From the NCBI GenBank assembly GCA_964509205.1, contig CAZDVW010000002.1, positions 1 to 64,000 on the forward strand: a stretch of DNA of 64,000 bases, given 5' to 3'. The stretch comes from Duodenibacillus sp964509205 (GTDB lineage Bacteria > Pseudomonadota > Gammaproteobacteria > Burkholderiales > Burkholderiaceae_F). Made by a program: the position numbers and the translations under genes. This document shows, in pieces, positions 44,001 to 53,700 of the stretch. The notes beneath the pieces are model-generated. The model had not been told where the DNA came from, ran no database searches, and saw only the letters and a list, made by a program, of their open reading frames with translations. Numbering within the stretch: position 1 is the stretch's first letter; the number at the start of each line of letters is the position of its first letter.

Positions 44001-44222
44001 TTCGAGCAAGTCATCAGCGCTAAGGCCAAGGGATCGGCAACAGACTACGCCGGCACGTTGCGGCTTAACTCAAGCGATCTTGAGGGAAGTACCGGAATTA
44101 TGTCTGCCGGTTGGGTCTATCAGAACGAGTCTGGGTCGTTCGCCTGCGAATTTGGATTTAACGGTTACATCGGAACACGCAACGGTGTAAGCGGCCAGTT
44201 GCAGGGTCTTTGGAAATTCTGA
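41082..44222 (+). CDS. Autotransporter 1, probably phase-variable (OFF as sequenced)
   Basis: Type V secreted surface protein. A signal peptide (TRSSLSLVTFPRTLIASALI, cleaved near SWGQA) is followed by a passenger of about 690 residues rich in Ser/Thr/Asn with repeated right-handed beta-helix-like strands (DNRIIISL, NVVTLSHS, NTVTIGE). The final 270 residues form an autotransporter beta barrel ending in LWKF, a terminal aromatic as required for outer-membrane insertion. No linker cysteines are seen. As sequenced, the frame can begin only at ATG 41082 or GTG 41076, neither with an SD. ATG 41054 has TAGGAG 7 bp upstream and would make the full protein with eight or eleven G in tract 2. The likely function is adhesion. 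Confidence 0.85.
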   Translation: MRGGVNSTRSSLSLVTFPRTLIASALISAFLPFTPSWGQAPVISCDSVSGNCKIFSGTTGLTDIEYFRRASYGGSKKQSNSFGYGLRDADSGNTVIVTDNGITGIIRGAVAKETGEMKDNRIIISLDEQTHLTGNTSLSWESGGFISAATAWEGAEGATMTMSGNEVYITGGSISGGSVFGAYFQHDDTDGRDQSKTVFSKNIVTLEGTTYTQGTGFTLIAGGLQLFGNKGEAIPEDGTFSENEVRVLNSNVSVNRIVAADSASLPKTGEIVSLDNKVTVSDSTLNIAIDRYTSSGITAATVYSRDGDKEKEIARGNCVEISDSQITWTASSAGGFGTFSSTVGGGTDSNGGKIRENGVTLTNVRLDAKLANGSHSQTSGLSIYGVYFRGATSADVVTNSEASGNWLRIYGESSLVGVRNLYGAYDGIHSSVVRDNRVEIQGNSEDSRVLLNSDLNMGMYIYGGRSTGTAQANQVSVQYASLGDKTNNQLTWITGGYVSGNTSGDSTDNVVTLSHSIIDNARVIGGYSANGLAIGNTVTIGESVTSSNSDSLILGGGLVGGWAGTSTSDFAKQYASAFEGNTLSLHSRVQTNVLSGFQNYNFFVTAGDINSGNALITTTDPTLSVLLALAEDTSKSTHISINGTGLDASRNDEIVLISSAGGFVNQEGTLWQAKDSDLSGLQTDLDIVTLNSVARQTRSEIKASDYGLEIRDVGTIADLTQNHEQQLVAVLGKAETRSMVNDQTDSLMESSLTALATAFSADDLFVDAALRSHNTQREGVFAATRAGTYEYDSKSNLESTIVSGLLGFSAPLGKSNVGAFLEMGHASYKSNLKASLGDVIGKGSHDYAGGGFFVDYPLPVEGLRLTSYIKGGVLDNDFRAHIADISASYDKLTAYWGAHLGTQYDIDMPSIRTRFFLSYFYDARESETYDIIGSDQTAGAHVKADSLNAHRIQVGSLVEFKMHELLRPYLGVTFEQVISAKAKGSATDYAGTLRLNSSDLEGSTGIMSAGWVYQNESGSFACEFGFNGYIGTRNGVSGQLQGLWKF
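41086..41094 (+). repeat. Homopolymer of nine G (tract 2), within the first codons of autotransporter 1
   Basis: Nine consecutive G, 32 bp after the ATG with the good SD. From ATG 41054 the frame runs through this tract and hits TAG at 41099-41101 after 15 codons. One G fewer or two G more restores the frame into the autotransporter signal peptide. Confidence 0.85.
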
Positions 44223-44245
44223 TTTTTCATCTGTCAATAGGAGGA

Positions 44246-44261
44246 GAGGGCTCAAGCCCTC
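44246..44261 (+). other. Hairpin between autotransporters 1 and 2
   Basis: GAGGGC (44246-44251) pairs with GCCCTC (44256-44261) around TCAA, in the 76 bp between the two genes. There is no T run, so partial termination or mRNA processing is more likely than a full stop. Confidence 0.35.
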
Positions 44262-44298
44262 CCTCTATGCGCTCTATTTGACCTCAAGGGAGAATTTC

Positions 44299-47200
44299 AT
44301 GAAAAGAACCGATAACGCTTCATTTACCCGATCGATTGCAAGGGATTGGAGTTCATCGAAAGATCGGGGAGTCACGATCAGCAATGCTCGTCCGTTTCCT
44401 CGCCAACTGATTTCGATCGCAGTCAGTGTTGCGCTGAGCGCCATGGTGGCAACGCCGGTTTTTTCAGCTCCCGTAACCGGAGTCCTGACTCCAACTAAAG
44501 CGACCGGATCGATCTGGGAAGATGGAGCGAATGCGGAATTCAATCTTGAGGGGAGAGTGCTTGTTTATACCGACATATCAACCGGCAGTGCCGGTGCAGA
44601 TGTCGGAAACGGAAGTTCTGACATTACTCTGAGGGGAACGCTTCAAAACAATGACAGAGGGATCAATTCCGTTTTATTCCAAGGAATCAGTGATGCTCCT
44701 TTACGTATATTTGCAAAAGATTTCACCATCATGCTCACGAGCGGAACCGGACCTAATACGGGAATCCTCTTTAGAGGCGTCAAAGAGATCAGAGCAAACA
44801 GTTTAACGATCGGTCAGACGGAAGGAAGTCTTTCCAATATAGTCATTGCTGAAAGTTTCAATGCCGAACCTTATAAGATCACGACGACTAAAGATATTGA
44901 TGTGAATATCAGTGCCAATCTCGGTACCGGCAGACCTCTTTTTCACGGCGGGACAGGGACAAAGATTGAAAGCATTGATGGGGGAATTTCAGTCAGCGTT
45001 GATTCCCTCAGTCATTCAATTTTCTGTGAAGACTTTTTTGCCACATTCGATGCCACGGGTAATTTAATTTTTGATCCCAATAATCCTTTTGAGGTAAAGG
45101 CTAAAAATGCAATCAACCTCAATATGACGGATATGGATGGGACTAGCGACACTGTATCGGCATTTAGAGTTGCCGGATCGATGGCGGTAACCAGTCAAGA
45201 GAAAGTGGTTATCAATGCCGAAGGTGGATTGAACGGAAACCTTAGCCTGATTCATCTAGACCCTGACTTCAACAATTTTGACTTACCCAAACTATCTCTC
45301 AGCGTGGACGGAGGGGAGACGGTATCTCTCAAGGCAGTTGTCAGCGGGGGCAGTTCTGTTATTGGAGTTGATGCCTATGGGCTTGAGGGCTCGGATACAG
45401 TGAAAATTAAAGCAGAAAACGATGTGACGATTGAGCTTTCTGGTGATGCGGAAGCGATGACGGGAATTCACGGAGTTTTATCTTCCACGACAATCGATGC
45501 CGATCAATTCATAGTGACGGTCTCTAATACGGGAAATTCCGAAAGTAAACACATCTTCGGTTTGCATCTTGAAGATGACGCCAAGATGGTTATTAATGCC
45601 AATGCAACGATAACAGCGACACGGACAAACGGTGGATTTTCTGATACGAATAGCTCAACTGCTGTGAATTTTGAGCTACTCGATCCCTATGGTTCCAATG
45701 GTATCGGTACGGTTGAATTTCAAAAGGATGCAACACTGAAAGGAGACTATGCGCTTAGGTCAACTGAGACTGATGCGACTCTCAGCAAGACTGGAACTGG
45801 CAAATTGATTCTTGATGGACGAATTGACTTTGCTGGTCTCCTGGAGGTGAAGGAAGGGAGCGAAATCTTCTTTTACGGCGTGGGTGGAAATGAGGCTTCA
45901 GACAGAGACGATCCCACTGCTTGGTTTGACAAGATTGGTTCCTACTCGTCAGAACAAGGAACAACATTTTCAAAAGAAAGAGGCGGGCTTCTCGAATTAG
46001 GTCTTCACAATGACAAACTAGCCGGAAATCTAGTTATCAAAAAGGGTCGTATTCGTCTGACGAATACAGAGTCGACGATTACAGGAGCCATTGAAATTGA
46101 TGCTGCTGCTCTGACGATTGGATCAGACAAAGGCGTCATCGTTGCTGGAAATGCTGGAAAACTGTCCTTTAACGGAACGACGATAACGATCAAGAATTTA
46201 AATGCTGCATTGACAGCGGGGCAGTACTACACGCTTGTAAGCGGATTTGACGAGGTGCTCGGGCTAACCAGCGAGAGTTTGATATCAGACAACGATCGCT
46301 ACGTTCTGACGTTGTTGGATCAGCCAGAAAATGAGAAAGGAATTTATAAATTCACGGTCGAGGAGAAGAGAGAACCGACGCCTGATCCCGACCCTGATCC
46401 TGAACCAGACCCGGAGCCTGATCCTGAGCCGATAAACGGAATCGGTGACGGACTGAATAATGCCGACATCATCAATCGCTTAGCCGGAGCCTCCACTTCA
46501 AGCAAAGCCCGCGAGATGATGGATTCCATCATCAGTGCCGGCTTAGGCGCCGAAGCTCAGGGCTATGCCCTTGATAGTCTCTTTGATCTCGGAAAACTCT
46601 CCGGAGCAAGTTACGCAGCACTCAATGCCTCCGACGTTGCCGCAGAAGCGGTGAGCGAACACTTAAGAGGCGATCAGGAGCCGGATCTCTGGATTGACGC
46701 CATCGGAGGGCAGGATCGCGTGAAGAAACTGGGACGAACCAATCACCGGTATGGTCTTAAGACGGATGTCTACGGCGTCACCGTCGGAACCGATGCCCGT
46801 GTTCATGAGGGCACCGTCTTGGGTGCGGCCTTCACATTTGTGCGAAACGATATAGAGAGTACCGGGTCATATCAGAAGACAAAGAACAAACAAAACACGT
46901 ACGGCGTGAAGCTCTACGGCAAACAATCGTTAGGTGCAAGTGCGGTTCTCATCGGACAGCTCGGCTATGTGTACGGCGACAACGACATTAAGCAGGAACT
47001 GCCGAACGTCGTCGGAGGCTTGTTAAAGGCCGATCCCGAGAGTCACGTCGCAACAGCTCAGGTGAGCCTAGAAGTTCCTCTGAACCTGAATGGTTGGGAA
47101 GTACGCCCCTATGCGGGAGTGAAGTACGACTATGTGAGAACAGAGGGGTTTGAAGCCACGCACAACGGAGCGGGCGTCTACCGAGCCGAGAAGCAAGCCA

Positions 47201-47517
47201 ATCACGTGGTACAGATTCCGATCGGCGTGCGAGCGGGCCGAGTGCTGGAGAAAGACGGCTGGCGCATTGAGCCGATGGCAGACATTCGGGTCGTTCCGAC
47301 AGTGGGCGGAAACTCCCTTTACTCAAAGATTCATGCCGGAGACCTCTATGGAGTGTCGACGAAATCGGATCTGACGAGCGACGTGTACGGCGCCGGAACA
47401 ATCGGACTGGAACTCACAAAGGCGAACCACGCCTTTGGTCTGAAGTACCGGTTTGCGGCGGGAGCCTCAGACAAAGAAGCGCACAGCGTCCGGATGCAGT
47501 ATCGGTACAGCTTCTAG
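44299..47517 (+). CDS. Autotransporter 2
   Basis: Surface protein of 1072 residues. The signal region is long (about 57 residues): a charged N-part, then PRQLISIAVSVALSAMVATPVFS. The passenger (about 60-690) has beta-strand repeats with alternating hydrophobic residues, such as SDTVKIKAENDVTIELSGDAEAM. A proline-acid linker of DP/EP repeats (about 695-713) precedes the barrel, which ends RMQYRYSF. The frame is open to a TTG at 44278, but ATG 44299 has AAGGGAG (44286-44292) 6 bp upstream. The last 370 residues are almost identical to autotransporter 3. The 45-bp gap to the next gene suggests cotranscription. Ligand unknown. Confidence 0.9.
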   Translation: MKRTDNASFTRSIARDWSSSKDRGVTISNARPFPRQLISIAVSVALSAMVATPVFSAPVTGVLTPTKATGSIWEDGANAEFNLEGRVLVYTDISTGSAGADVGNGSSDITLRGTLQNNDRGINSVLFQGISDAPLRIFAKDFTIMLTSGTGPNTGILFRGVKEIRANSLTIGQTEGSLSNIVIAESFNAEPYKITTTKDIDVNISANLGTGRPLFHGGTGTKIESIDGGISVSVDSLSHSIFCEDFFATFDATGNLIFDPNNPFEVKAKNAINLNMTDMDGTSDTVSAFRVAGSMAVTSQEKVVINAEGGLNGNLSLIHLDPDFNNFDLPKLSLSVDGGETVSLKAVVSGGSSVIGVDAYGLEGSDTVKIKAENDVTIELSGDAEAMTGIHGVLSSTTIDADQFIVTVSNTGNSESKHIFGLHLEDDAKMVINANATITATRTNGGFSDTNSSTAVNFELLDPYGSNGIGTVEFQKDATLKGDYALRSTETDATLSKTGTGKLILDGRIDFAGLLEVKEGSEIFFYGVGGNEASDRDDPTAWFDKIGSYSSEQGTTFSKERGGLLELGLHNDKLAGNLVIKKGRIRLTNTESTITGAIEIDAAALTIGSDKGVIVAGNAGKLSFNGTTITIKNLNAALTAGQYYTLVSGFDEVLGLTSESLISDNDRYVLTLLDQPENEKGIYKFTVEEKREPTPDPDPDPEPDPEPDPEPINGIGDGLNNADIINRLAGASTSSKAREMMDSIISAGLGAEAQGYALDSLFDLGKLSGASYAALNASDVAAEAVSEHLRGDQEPDLWIDAIGGQDRVKKLGRTNHRYGLKTDVYGVTVGTDARVHEGTVLGAAFTFVRNDIESTGSYQKTKNKQNTYGVKLYGKQSLGASAVLIGQLGYVYGDNDIKQELPNVVGGLLKADPESHVATAQVSLEVPLNLNGWEVRPYAGVKYDYVRTEGFEATHNGAGVYRAEKQANHVVQIPIGVRAGRVLEKDGWRIEPMADIRVVPTVGGNSLYSKIHAGDLYGVSTKSDLTSDVYGAGTIGLELTKANHAFGLKYRFAAGASDKEAHSVRMQYRYSF
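46396..47517 (+). repeat. Duplicated linker-barrel module, copy 1
   Basis: The last 1122 bp of autotransporter 2 match 49519-50649 nearly base for base. The encoded proteins differ at about 20 positions, and copy 2 has three extra residues near EHLRG. It indicates tandem duplication with sequence homogenisation of the barrel. Confidence 0.9.
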
Positions 47518-47562
47518 AAAAAGACCTCTTGGACGAAGCTCTAACTCTATTTGGAAAGAATT

Positions 47563-50500
47563 ATGAAATACCAGATTCATACCGCTTATAAACCAGCATC
47601 CATTTCGACAAATAAAAAAGTTTTCGCTCAACAAAATATCAATCGGTTTTCTCGCCGTTTGATCTCAACCGCTGTTGCTGTTGCCGTGAGTGCCATGGTG
47701 GCTACTCCGGCTTTTTCGACCATTACGGGGCAATTGAGACCAACTATAACAACCGGTTCGATCTGGCAGGAGGACGTGGATGCAACATTTAACTTTGGCG
47801 CAGGTCAAGGCTTACTTCAAAAGGGAAGTTCCGCTCTGACAGTCGGCAGTAGCACAAGCCCGTTTAACATCAAGCTCACAGGAGCTGTTAACGACGGTTA
47901 TTTGTTCTATGGAGTGTCAAACATCTTTGCGGACGTCATTGACATTACCTTTCAAGGGACCGGGCGCAATTACGGTCAGATCTTCGTGAACGTGAACTCG
48001 GTCAAGGCGAATTCCTTGATAGTCAAGAAGAATCCAGGAAGTCGAGCGAACGTGTCAATTGCCAGCAGCGTCAACTCCTATACCATCAATATTAAAAACA
48101 ATATCGATATTGATATCAATGGCGGATACCAATCCAGTATTTTCAATGCAAATTCGGGCACGACGACAGTTCAAAGCACAGAAGGAAACATTTTTGTTCA
48201 CGTTGATTCCCTGAACGGATCAGTCTTTAAAAAATCCTCCGACAACCAGGGACAATTTCATGTAAAAGCCGCCAAGGCAATCAGCCTTAATATGGATCTG
48301 GAAAATGGGCGCGGAGTCACTGCTTTCTCCGCCCAAAGAAACATGATGACGGTGACAAGCGAAAATGACAATATAACAGTCAATGCCGCAGGTACTTTAA
48401 ATACATCTGGGGAAATCAAATTGATTTCTATCGGATATGAGGCTATGGGTATCCAGGCATCTCTCAGCGTTCAAGCAAAGAAATCCGTGGAAATAAAATC
48501 AACAGTAAGCGGGGGAACGAATATAACCGGCATTTCTGCAGATCTATATGCAAACAACGTGGAGATTTTGGCTGACGAAGGTGTTGTGATTGACTTATCC
48601 GGGGATGCAGAAACAATCGCAGGGATTTGGCAACGACGTGGAACAACAACAATTGAAACGGAAACAGGACTCTTTGACGTAACGGTTAAAAACACAGGGA
48701 ATAGTGCCACCAATCAAATTTTTGGATTTACCATTGACGAAGGCCGTGTTGATGTTAAAGCTGAGGCGACTATCACAGCGCGAAAACAAGACGGATCCGC
48801 ATTTTCAACATCCAACCATACAACGGCTGTGAATTTTGAGGGTTCTGGAACCGTTCAATTCCAAAAGGAAGCCACTCTGAATGGAGACTATGCGCTTAAG
48901 TCAACGAACGAAGGCGCTGTTCTTAGCAAGACAGGAACAGGCAACTTAACTCTCAATGGCCGAGTTAACCATGTTGGTCTCTTAGATGTTGCCCCAACTG
49001 AGGCAATGAAGGTCTTTTTGAAAAGGGATGAGGGCGAAGACTCAGCAGACATTGTTGACAAGATCGGAACCTACAAGGCAACGGAAAGTACGACATTTCA
49101 GAAGGAAACTGCCGGTGTTCTTGAAATGGGCCTTTTCAATGATCAACTGAGCGGGAATTTAATTGTAAAAAAAGGCCGGATTCGTCTGACGAACACACAG
49201 TCGACGATTTCAGGGAACATTACGATTGACGGTAGCAATCTGACGATCGGAGACACTCAAGGCATATTCATTGGAGATGCTGGACGAACACTAACCTTTA
49301 ATGGGGTGACAATCACATTCAGCGGCTTGGGTTCCTTAACGCAGGGGCAGTATTACACGTTGGCAAGCGGATTTGATTTGGTAGAAGGCAATGTCACCTT
49401 AGTCTCTGCTGACGGACGAACATTGACTTTGCTGGAACAAGTTTCCGGTGAAGAAGGCACCTATCGATTCACAGTCGAGGGAGAGCCGGAACCGACACCT
49501 GATCCCAACCCTGATCCCGATCCTGAACCAGACCCGGAACCTGATCCTGAGCCGATAAACGGAATCGGTGACGGACTGAATAATGCCGACATCATCAATC
49601 GCTTAGCCGGAGCCTCCACTTCAAGCAAAGCCCGCGAGATGATGGATTCCATCATCAGTGCCGGCTTAGGCGCCGAAGCTCAGGGCTATGCCCTTGATAG
49701 TCTCTTTGATCTCGGAAAACTCTCCGGAGCAAGCTACGCCGTACTCAATGCCTCCGACATCGCTGCAGAATCGGTAAGCGAACACTTAAGGGGCGAGATG
49801 AATCATCAAGAGCAAGATCTCTGGATTGACGCCATCGGAGGCCAGGATCGCATGAAGAAACTGGGGCGAACCAATCACCGATATGGTCTTAAGACGGATG
49901 TCTACGGCGTGACAGTCGGAACCGATGCCCGTGTTCATGAGGGCACCGTTCTGGGTGCGGCCTTTACGTTTGTGCGAAACGATATCGAGAGTACCGGGTC
50001 GTATCAGAAGACAAAGAACAAACAAAACACATACGGCGTAAAGCTCTACGGCAAACAAGCCTTAGGCGAGAGTGTCGTTCTCATCGGACAGATCGGCTAC
50101 GTGTACGGCGACAACGACATCAAGCAGGAACTGCCGAACGTCGTCGGCGGCTTGTTAAAGGCCGATCCCGAGAGCCACGTGGCAACAGCTCAATTGAGCC
50201 TAGAAGTTCCGCTGAGGCTGAATGGTTGGGAAGTGCGCCCCTATACCGGAGTGAAGTACGACTATGTGAGAACGGAAGGGTTTGAAGCCACGCACAACGG
50301 AGCGGGCGTCTACCGAGCCGAGAAGCAAGCCAATCACGTGGTACAGATTCCGATCGGCGTGCGAGCCGGGCGAGTATTGGAGAAAGACGGCTGGCGCATT
50401 GAGCCGATGGCAGACATTCGGGTTGTTCCGACAGTGGGCGGAAACTCCCTTCACTCAAAGATTCATGCCGGAGACCTCTATGGAGTGTCGACGAAATCGG

Positions 50501-50649
50501 ACTTGACGAGCGACGTGTACGGCGCAGGGACGGTGGGACTGGAACTTACGAAGGCAAAACACGCCTTTGGGCTGAAGTATCGATTTGCGGCAGGGGCTTC
50601 GGACAAAGAAGCACACAGCGTCCGGATGCAGTATCGGTACAGCTTCTAG
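47563..50649 (+). CDS. Autotransporter 3
   Basis: Paralogue of autotransporter 2, with 1028 residues. The signal region ends RLISTAVAVAVSAMVATPAFS, almost the same as copy 2. The passenger (about 55-655) keeps the order of motifs (SLIVKK, NIDIDINGG, GVVIDLSGDAETIAG, FQKEATLNGDYALKST) but has diverged widely. The DP/EP linker is longer (PDPNPDPDPEPDPEPDPEP), and the barrel is nearly identical, ending RMQYRYSF. The frame is open to TTG 47551, but ATG 47563 has GGAAAG upstream. It probably shares a transcript with autotransporter 2. Confidence 0.9.
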   Translation: MKYQIHTAYKPASISTNKKVFAQQNINRFSRRLISTAVAVAVSAMVATPAFSTITGQLRPTITTGSIWQEDVDATFNFGAGQGLLQKGSSALTVGSSTSPFNIKLTGAVNDGYLFYGVSNIFADVIDITFQGTGRNYGQIFVNVNSVKANSLIVKKNPGSRANVSIASSVNSYTINIKNNIDIDINGGYQSSIFNANSGTTTVQSTEGNIFVHVDSLNGSVFKKSSDNQGQFHVKAAKAISLNMDLENGRGVTAFSAQRNMMTVTSENDNITVNAAGTLNTSGEIKLISIGYEAMGIQASLSVQAKKSVEIKSTVSGGTNITGISADLYANNVEILADEGVVIDLSGDAETIAGIWQRRGTTTIETETGLFDVTVKNTGNSATNQIFGFTIDEGRVDVKAEATITARKQDGSAFSTSNHTTAVNFEGSGTVQFQKEATLNGDYALKSTNEGAVLSKTGTGNLTLNGRVNHVGLLDVAPTEAMKVFLKRDEGEDSADIVDKIGTYKATESTTFQKETAGVLEMGLFNDQLSGNLIVKKGRIRLTNTQSTISGNITIDGSNLTIGDTQGIFIGDAGRTLTFNGVTITFSGLGSLTQGQYYTLASGFDLVEGNVTLVSADGRTLTLLEQVSGEEGTYRFTVEGEPEPTPDPNPDPDPEPDPEPDPEPINGIGDGLNNADIINRLAGASTSSKAREMMDSIISAGLGAEAQGYALDSLFDLGKLSGASYAVLNASDIAAESVSEHLRGEMNHQEQDLWIDAIGGQDRMKKLGRTNHRYGLKTDVYGVTVGTDARVHEGTVLGAAFTFVRNDIESTGSYQKTKNKQNTYGVKLYGKQALGESVVLIGQIGYVYGDNDIKQELPNVVGGLLKADPESHVATAQLSLEVPLRLNGWEVRPYTGVKYDYVRTEGFEATHNGAGVYRAEKQANHVVQIPIGVRAGRVLEKDGWRIEPMADIRVVPTVGGNSLHSKIHAGDLYGVSTKSDLTSDVYGAGTVGLELTKAKHAFGLKYRFAAGASDKEAHSVRMQYRYSF
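49519..50649 (+). repeat. Duplicated linker-barrel module, copy 2
   Basis: The last 1131 bp of autotransporter 3, partner of 46396-47517. The direct repeats lie about 3.1 kb apart, so recombination between them would delete one gene or produce a hybrid with a new passenger. Confidence 0.9.
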
Positions 50650-50751
50650 GTTAAAAGAACATCAATTCCGATATCAATTTTTAAATACATCCAGTTAAAG
50701 AGTATCTCTCAATGGTAAGGAAACGACAGTTCTAGATTTGGGTGTTGAGCG

Positions 50752-53700
50752 ATGAACAGAATATTTAAAAAAGTTTTTAACGCCTCCAGAGGTATGTGGG
50801 TAGTCGTAAACGAGACAGTGATGTCTGCCAAACAGGCAACAACTTCGCACGTCTTGGTTGCGGCTGTCGGAGCATTAGGTCTTACGGCGACGGCATCGGC
50901 CGAAGACTATCAACACACGGGAACAGCAGACGATTGGCGAAACAACAGTTCTTTAGAGATCCGACTGGACGAAATCGGCAAGAAAGATGCGAGTGTGACA
51001 GGACTTAAGACCACTGGAGAAGATATTACGCTCACGAACGAACTGACGATTTCGGTGACGGGAAGTAGCGGAAGTCAGGGAAGTTCTGGAACCGACGGTT
51101 CAGCGTCAGCACCAGTTAATGGTGCCGCGGGTGAAGATGGTGCAGACGGAGTCACCGCTGAAGCATGGACGAGTTCAGCGCCAAAGGGAGCAAAAGGGAA
51201 AGATGGGGTATGTAAGCTAACCGAAACCACGGACAGAGATGGCAATAAGAGATACAACGGAATAGTTGTCCAAGATAATAAAGGCGGAGCCGGTACTAAT
51301 GGTGCTTCGGGAAGAACAGGAGGAGCGGGAGAGTCGGGGGAGAATGGCGTCGATGGTTCTGTTGGCGCAGACGGAGGTCAAGGGAATGTGGGAAAAGAAG
51401 CCGGGGCGGTTTGGGTGAAGGCCGTGACGGCATCGTCGCAAAATCGTCTGACCGCATCGGGACTCAAAGTTTCAGTGAGCGGTAATCATGGTGGAAAAGG
51501 AGGTAATGGAGGAGCCGGCGGCACGGGCGGAAACGGCGGAACAGGAGGTAACGGCGGAACAGGAGGTAACGGAGGTCAGGGACAACAAGGCGGAGACGGC
51601 GGAGAGCCTGGAAAATCTGACAGACTTACTTGGGATACCGGAGCAGGTATATCGGGACAACCCAAAACTATTGAGACTTCAAATGAAAAAGGAACGCCCG
51701 GCCAAGGTGGCAACGGCGGCAAGGGCGGAGCTGGAGGCAACGGGGGTCAAGGCGGCGCTGGCGGAGCAGCGGGAGCGGCCGGTGCCGGGGCTGACGGAGG
51801 TGCTGGCGGCTCTTTAGAAGCCTCAGGCGTTGAGGTGGCGGCTGACGGCAATCTCGTTCTCGACTTGGGCAGGGGATCCATAACCATTGCAGCGCAGGGC
51901 GGCAACGGAGGCATTGGAGGTAACGCCGGTCAAGTCGGCAAAGCCGGTTTAGGCGGACAAGGCGGAACGGCAGGACTTGGAGGCGCCGGAGGTGCGGCTG
52001 GAGCCCAAGGAGCTGTCGGTGTCGGTTCTCCAGCGGGTACAGCTCCGCAATCTGGCAGCACCGGGGCGACTGGAACTGCAGGCGAAACCGGTGCATCCGG
52101 AATCAATGCTGAGCTCTCGACGGGAGGAAAGGGCGGCGACGGCGGTGCGGCAACGGCTGTTGGCTCTCAGATCACCGGCGGGAGTTATGAGGTCATAACC
52201 GCTACGGTCACGGTGACGGCGACAGGAGGGAACGGTGCCCGCGGCGGCGGACAAAGCGATACGCTCTGGGTGAACGCCGACGGATCGGCTCGAGATTTAC
52301 CGACAAGCATTAAAGCTGGCACGAGCGGCATCGGCGGATCAGCGGCGGCAACCGGTCTTCAGACAGAAGGCGGCACGACCACCGTGCGCACGGGAGAGAT
52401 CCGTGTTACAGCAACAGCCGGTTCCGGTCAGGCGCAATACACCGATACAACACGGTTTTATTTGAGTGAAGCCCGCACTGAGGCAGAGAGCGATACGGTC
52501 GATACCGAGATTGACGCATCAGCGAACGGTGCGAATGCTGTAGCTCGGGGACTTGACGTCAAAAACGGCCAAACGAACCTGATATCGGAAAACGGCTTTT
52601 CGATGACCGTTGCAGCGGACAATGCGGCGGATCGAAATGATGCCAAAGGCTTTGTCGTCGAAGGAACCGACATCACGCAAAGCGTCGAAGGGGCTTTTAT
52701 GTTGACGGCAAGGGCCGACAGCACGAACCGCAAAGAGGGAACGACAGCAACAACCCAGGGCAACACGTCCGTTGCCAAGGGATTTGACATCAAGGGCGGC
52801 AAGTACGAGGGCAGTGTTCAGAGTGAAGCGACCATCAAGGCCATTGCCCGAAATGCCCAGACGACGCTCGAAGCTGTCGCCATTGACCTCGGAGCGGCTG
52901 TTGATGGTGCTCTTAATACAGTCTTTAAGTTTGTGAGCGGCGCAGACATGACGGTCTCGGCTGAAGCCAACGGAGCCGCTGCACCGGCACTGGGTCTTAA
53001 GGCCGATACCGTCAAGAGCGCTGTGCTGGAAGCAGGCGGCAATCTCACGGTGAGCAACGTTCAAACCGAGGGCTCAATTGTTGAACTGAGGGGCGGCAAA
53101 GATGCGGCCGCACAGACGGCCTCAAGCCTCGGCGAAGTTAAAGTGGCTGATGCGAGCTCGACCGCAGCTTCTAAACTCACGCTCGGAGGCAATACCGTCT
53201 TTACGTTTGAGAAGCTCCTTGTGGCCGCCAAAGCGTGGCTTGATGTGGAAGAGAAGGCAACGGCAGATCTGCGAGCGTTTAACAACATGACGGATGATTC
53301 CGCACTGTCTTTGGCCGGAACAGTCAGCAATGAAGGAACGGTGCTCTTTGATGAAGTGACGATCGACGGCACACTTCGCAACGGCGCACAGTCAAGCGCC
53401 GAGTGGAATGACGCCGCGCGTCAAGCTTCCGTCACGGAAGGCAACGTCAATACGGGCAAAGGTGAGATTCGAGCCAATGTACTCAAGATCTCGGATGCGA
53501 CGAAATTCCTAAACGGCGCCACGGCCAACATCAAAGAATTGGTCCTGAATGCAGGAGCGGTTGTGACCAATGCAACGCGGGGAATTCTCAATCACCTCGG
53601 CACTGGGGCAAGTGACGCTTTCACATGGGATCGCACCTTTGTGAATGAGGGCATCTACAACGCCGCGGGCGATGAAACGTATTTCACTGAGGATACGGAA

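Noticed and set aside
51480..52170. Repetitive DNA that could be mistaken for a CRISPR array or satellite
   Set aside because: It stays in one coding frame, repeats are short and degenerate GGN/GGT codons, and there are no unique spacers.
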